From contig NZ_CP114902.1 in the NCBI RefSeq assembly GCF_027497235.1, positions 1,253,501 to 1,317,500 of the forward strand: a stretch of 64,000 nucleotides of DNA. Direction: 5' to 3'. Positions 62,026 to 64,000 of the stretch are shown here, in pieces. Position 1 is the stretch's first letter; each line of letters opens with the position of its first letter. This DNA is from Micromonospora sp. WMMD1128 (GTDB lineage: Bacteria; Actinomycetota; Actinomycetes; Mycobacteriales; Micromonosporaceae). The position numbers and the translations under genes were made by a program. The notes under the pieces were generated by a model that was not told the origin of the DNA, searched no databases, and saw nothing but the letters and a program-made list of their open reading frames with translations.

Positions 62026-63437
62026 CATACCAGGACACCCACGCCGCCGGCCGTCGTACCGGGCATCCCGCCCCGTACGGCGGCCGTCCGGCTGCTCCCG
62101 TACCACCGGGCCGGCCGCGCCGCGGACCCGGCGGCCGGCGGGTCCTGACGGCGGCCTTCTGGCTCGGCCTGGTCGCCGCCGTGCTGCCGTGGTGGCTGGA
62201 CACCCCGGCCGGCTCGCTCGCCGACACCGCCGACCTGCTCACCGCCGGCGGCCGGATCACCGGCCTGATCGCCGGCTACCTGCTGCTGGTGCAGGTGCTG
62301 GCGATGAGCCGGCTCGGCGTGCTGGAACGCACGCTCGGCGGCGAGCGGATCTCCCGACTGCACCGGGACGTCGGCGCGACGCTGCTGGTGGCGGTGCTCA
62401 CCCACATGTCCCTGCTGGTGGTGGGCTACGCCCGGCAGGAACGCAACTCCGTGTACGGCGAGGTCGGCGCGCTGCTGACCGACTACGAGGACATGCTCTC
62501 CGCGTTCGCGGCAGCAGGCGTCCTGGTGCTCGTCGGGTTCACCGCGGTCCGCGGCGTGCGCCGCCGGCTGCCCTACGAACTCTGGTACGTCCTGCACCTG
62601 ACCAGCTATCTCGCGCTGCTGCTCGGCTACGCGCACCAGTTCAGCAACGGCGCCCAGCTCTACGAGCCCGGCCCGGTGCGCATCGGCTGGATCGGCGCGT
62701 ACCTGCTGGTGGTGGCCGCGCTGCTGTGGGGCCGGGTGATCGCGCCGCTGGCGTTCAACCTGCGGCACCGGCTGCGGGTGGCGGACGTGGTGGCGGAGAG
62801 CCCGGACACCATCTCGATCTACCTGACCGGGCACCGGCTCAACCAGATCGACCTGCTCGGCGGCCAGTACTTCCGCTGGCGTTTCCTCAACCCCGGCTGC
62901 TGGATGGAGTCGCACCCGTTCTCGGTCTCCGCGGCGGCCAACGGCCGGTGGCTGCGGCTCACCGTGAAGGTCGTCGGCAAGCACACCGCCGAGCTGCGGG
63001 ACCTTACCCCGGGCACCCGGGCCTGGGCCGAGGGCCCGTTCGGCACGGTCACCGCCGCGCACCGCACCCGCGAGCGGGCCCTGCTCATCGCCGGTGGCAG
63101 CGGCATCGCGCCGTTGCGGGCGATGCTTGAGGAACTGCCGCCGGGCGCGGCGCTGATCTACCGCGCACGCCAGCCCGCCGACGTGCTGCTGCACCGGGAG
63201 CTGGACTGGCTCGCCCAGGCCCGGCAGACCTCGGTCTGGTACGTCATCGGCCGCCGCGACGACCCCGGGCCGCGCCAGGTGATGAACCCAGAAGGGCTGC
63301 GCCGGCTGGTGCCGGACCTGATCCGGCGCGACGTCTACCTGTGCGGGCCGAGCGGCCTGGTCGACGAGTCCGTCAGGGTGTTGCGGGCGGCGGGCGTGCC
63401 CCGCCGCCAGATCCACCTCACCGCGTTCGAGCTGTAG
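62022..63437 (+). CDS. Membrane bis-haem ferric-reductase-like flavoprotein
   Basis: 471 aa from GTG, overlapping DUF1501 (GTGA). Membrane domain with two His pairs: RLHRDVGATLLVAVLTHMSLL and YVLHLTSYLALLLGYAHQF, spaced 14 and 13 residues apart as in ferric reductase/NADPH oxidase haem sites. C-terminal FAD/NAD(P) domains: HPFSVSA, AGGSGIAPLRAM, VYLCGPSGLVDESV. It probably moves electrons from NAD(P)H across the membrane to an outside acceptor. The FMN-binding gene downstream is a candidate acceptor. Confidence 0.88.
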   Translation: MTYQDTHAAGRRTGHPAPYGGRPAAPVPPGRPRRGPGGRRVLTAAFWLGLVAAVLPWWLDTPAGSLADTADLLTAGGRITGLIAGYLLLVQVLAMSRLGVLERTLGGERISRLHRDVGATLLVAVLTHMSLLVVGYARQERNSVYGEVGALLTDYEDMLSAFAAAGVLVLVGFTAVRGVRRRLPYELWYVLHLTSYLALLLGYAHQFSNGAQLYEPGPVRIGWIGAYLLVVAALLWGRVIAPLAFNLRHRLRVADVVAESPDTISIYLTGHRLNQIDLLGGQYFRWRFLNPGCWMESHPFSVSAAANGRWLRLTVKVVGKHTAELRDLTPGTRAWAEGPFGTVTAAHRTRERALLIAGGSGIAPLRAMLEELPPGAALIYRARQPADVLLHRELDWLAQARQTSVWYVIGRRDDPGPRQVMNPEGLRRLVPDLIRRDVYLCGPSGLVDESVRVLRAAGVPRRQIHLTAFEL

Positions 63438-63450
63438 GAAGGCATCCACC

Positions 63451-64000
63451 ATGCGTCGCGCGCTCCTCGCGATCACCGGACTGGCCGCCGGCACCACCGC
63501 GCTGGTGGTGCTCAAGGGCGGCCCGGGCGCCGGGCCGGCCACCGCCGGTGACGTGCCGGCCGCGCTTGCCCCGGCCACCCCGGGCGGTACGCCCGCGCCC
63601 GGCGGCGCCACCGCCGCGCCCAGCGTCTCCGCGTCGCCCGGCTCGTCGACGAAGCCGTCCGCGAAGCCGAGCGCCACCCTCTCGGCCGAACGGAAGCCGG
63701 CCAGCCGAGGCGGCACCCGGACCAGCACCGCGCCGGCCGCGCCGAAAACCACCACCAAGGCCCCGAAGCCCACCACGCGCACGGTCACCGGGTCGTCGGT
63801 CAGCTACGAGTACGGCTCGCTCCAGGTCCGGATCACGCTCAGCGGCAGCCGGATCGTCGACGCCACCGCGACGGGCATGCCGCTCGGCGGGCAGTCCGGT
63901 CAGCGCAGCGACGACGTGCAGGCCCGCTACAGCGGCAGCTCCGGCGAGGTGGTGGCCAAGCAGAGCGCCAACCTGAGCACCGTCTCCGGCGCCACCTACA
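63451..64000 (+). CDS. FMN-binding domain protein (partial, runs off window)
   Basis: The visible 183 residues show a signal-like N-terminus (RRALLAITGLAAGTTALVVL), a Thr/Pro/Ala-rich spacer and the start of an FMN_bind domain (VSYEYGSLQVRITLSGSRIVDATATGMPLGGQSG), ending in SGATY, where the T of a flavinylation-type motif is expected. It likely carries covalent FMN added by ApbE and accepts electrons from the reductase. An apbE gene may follow outside the window (not seen). Confidence 0.75.
   Translation, partial: MRRALLAITGLAAGTTALVVLKGGPGAGPATAGDVPAALAPATPGGTPAPGGATAAPSVSASPGSSTKPSAKPSATLSAERKPASRGGTRTSTAPAAPKTTTKAPKPTTRTVTGSSVSYEYGSLQVRITLSGSRIVDATATGMPLGGQSGQRSDDVQARYSGSSGEVVAKQSANLSTVSGATY

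Overview
The window is GC-rich actinobacterial chromosome, most likely Micromonosporaceae (Micromonospora/Salinispora type). The evidence is very strong G/C bias at codon third positions, many GTG starts, a DUF3145/DUF3040/DUF3052/DUF5753/DUF397 repertoire, a fasR-fabD-fabH-acpP-fabF locus near a homodimeric aceE, and a DUF3052-ahpE pair. aceE, the PucR-type regulator, fabD and ahpE also lie close together in Mycobacterium tuberculosis (recalled, not searched). No phage, transposase, rRNA or CRISPR array is seen. One tRNA gene (Val, TAC) is present.

Layout. 1-9.1 kb: 3' end of a LuxR-type regulator, a DsbA-like protein, a secreted GH74-CBM2 xyloglucanase behind a CebR-like operator, a STAS anti-anti-sigma factor, and a coiled-coil zinc-peptidase-like cell-wall protein behind a c-di-AMP (ydaO) riboswitch. 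9.1-17.5 kb: cation efflux protein, HelD-like helicase, alpha/beta hydrolase, carbonic anhydrase, DUF3145 protein, GH3 lipoprotein. 17.5-22.5 kb: fatty acid synthesis operon fabD-fabH-acpP-fabF with fasR upstream; FabD carries an extra C-terminal lipoyl-like domain. 22.7-29.5 kb: secreted and CopC-like proteins, gltX, an MFS/GH1 sugar operon, an SRPBCC protein. 29.5-41.5 kb: aceE, YjbQ, AraC and MarR regulators, an MFS exporter, a fused E1 alpha-beta 2-oxoacid dehydrogenase, DUF3052-ahpE, tRNA-Val. 41.6-53.4 kb: GH15, FAD oxidoreductase with a divergent XRE-cupin regulator, ROK regulator, GNAT, a DUF5753/DUF397 module, polysaccharide pyruvyl transferase, DinB. 53.4-64 kb: a SNF2 helicase-SWIM pair, then a tightly spaced operon of DUF1800, DUF1501, a bis-haem flavin reductase and an FMN-binding protein that runs off the window end.

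The most unusual feature is a population of small interspersed repeats. Family A (seven copies) consists of GGGGCCCC palindrome modules around a TTAACGCCTCCGGTATAG-like spacer. Family B (four copies) is exactly 48 bp from GATC to GATC, with GATCTTGGTAC-type inverted ends and an inner GCCCC/GGGGC hairpin. One copy of each family lies in frame inside a coding sequence: A in the SNF2 gene, B in the E1 gene. Several single-copy long hairpins and tandem arrays accompany them. These look like non-autonomous REP/MITE-like elements that can become coding sequence, terminators or stop codons. This is inference from one window; copy number and mobility need a whole-genome search.
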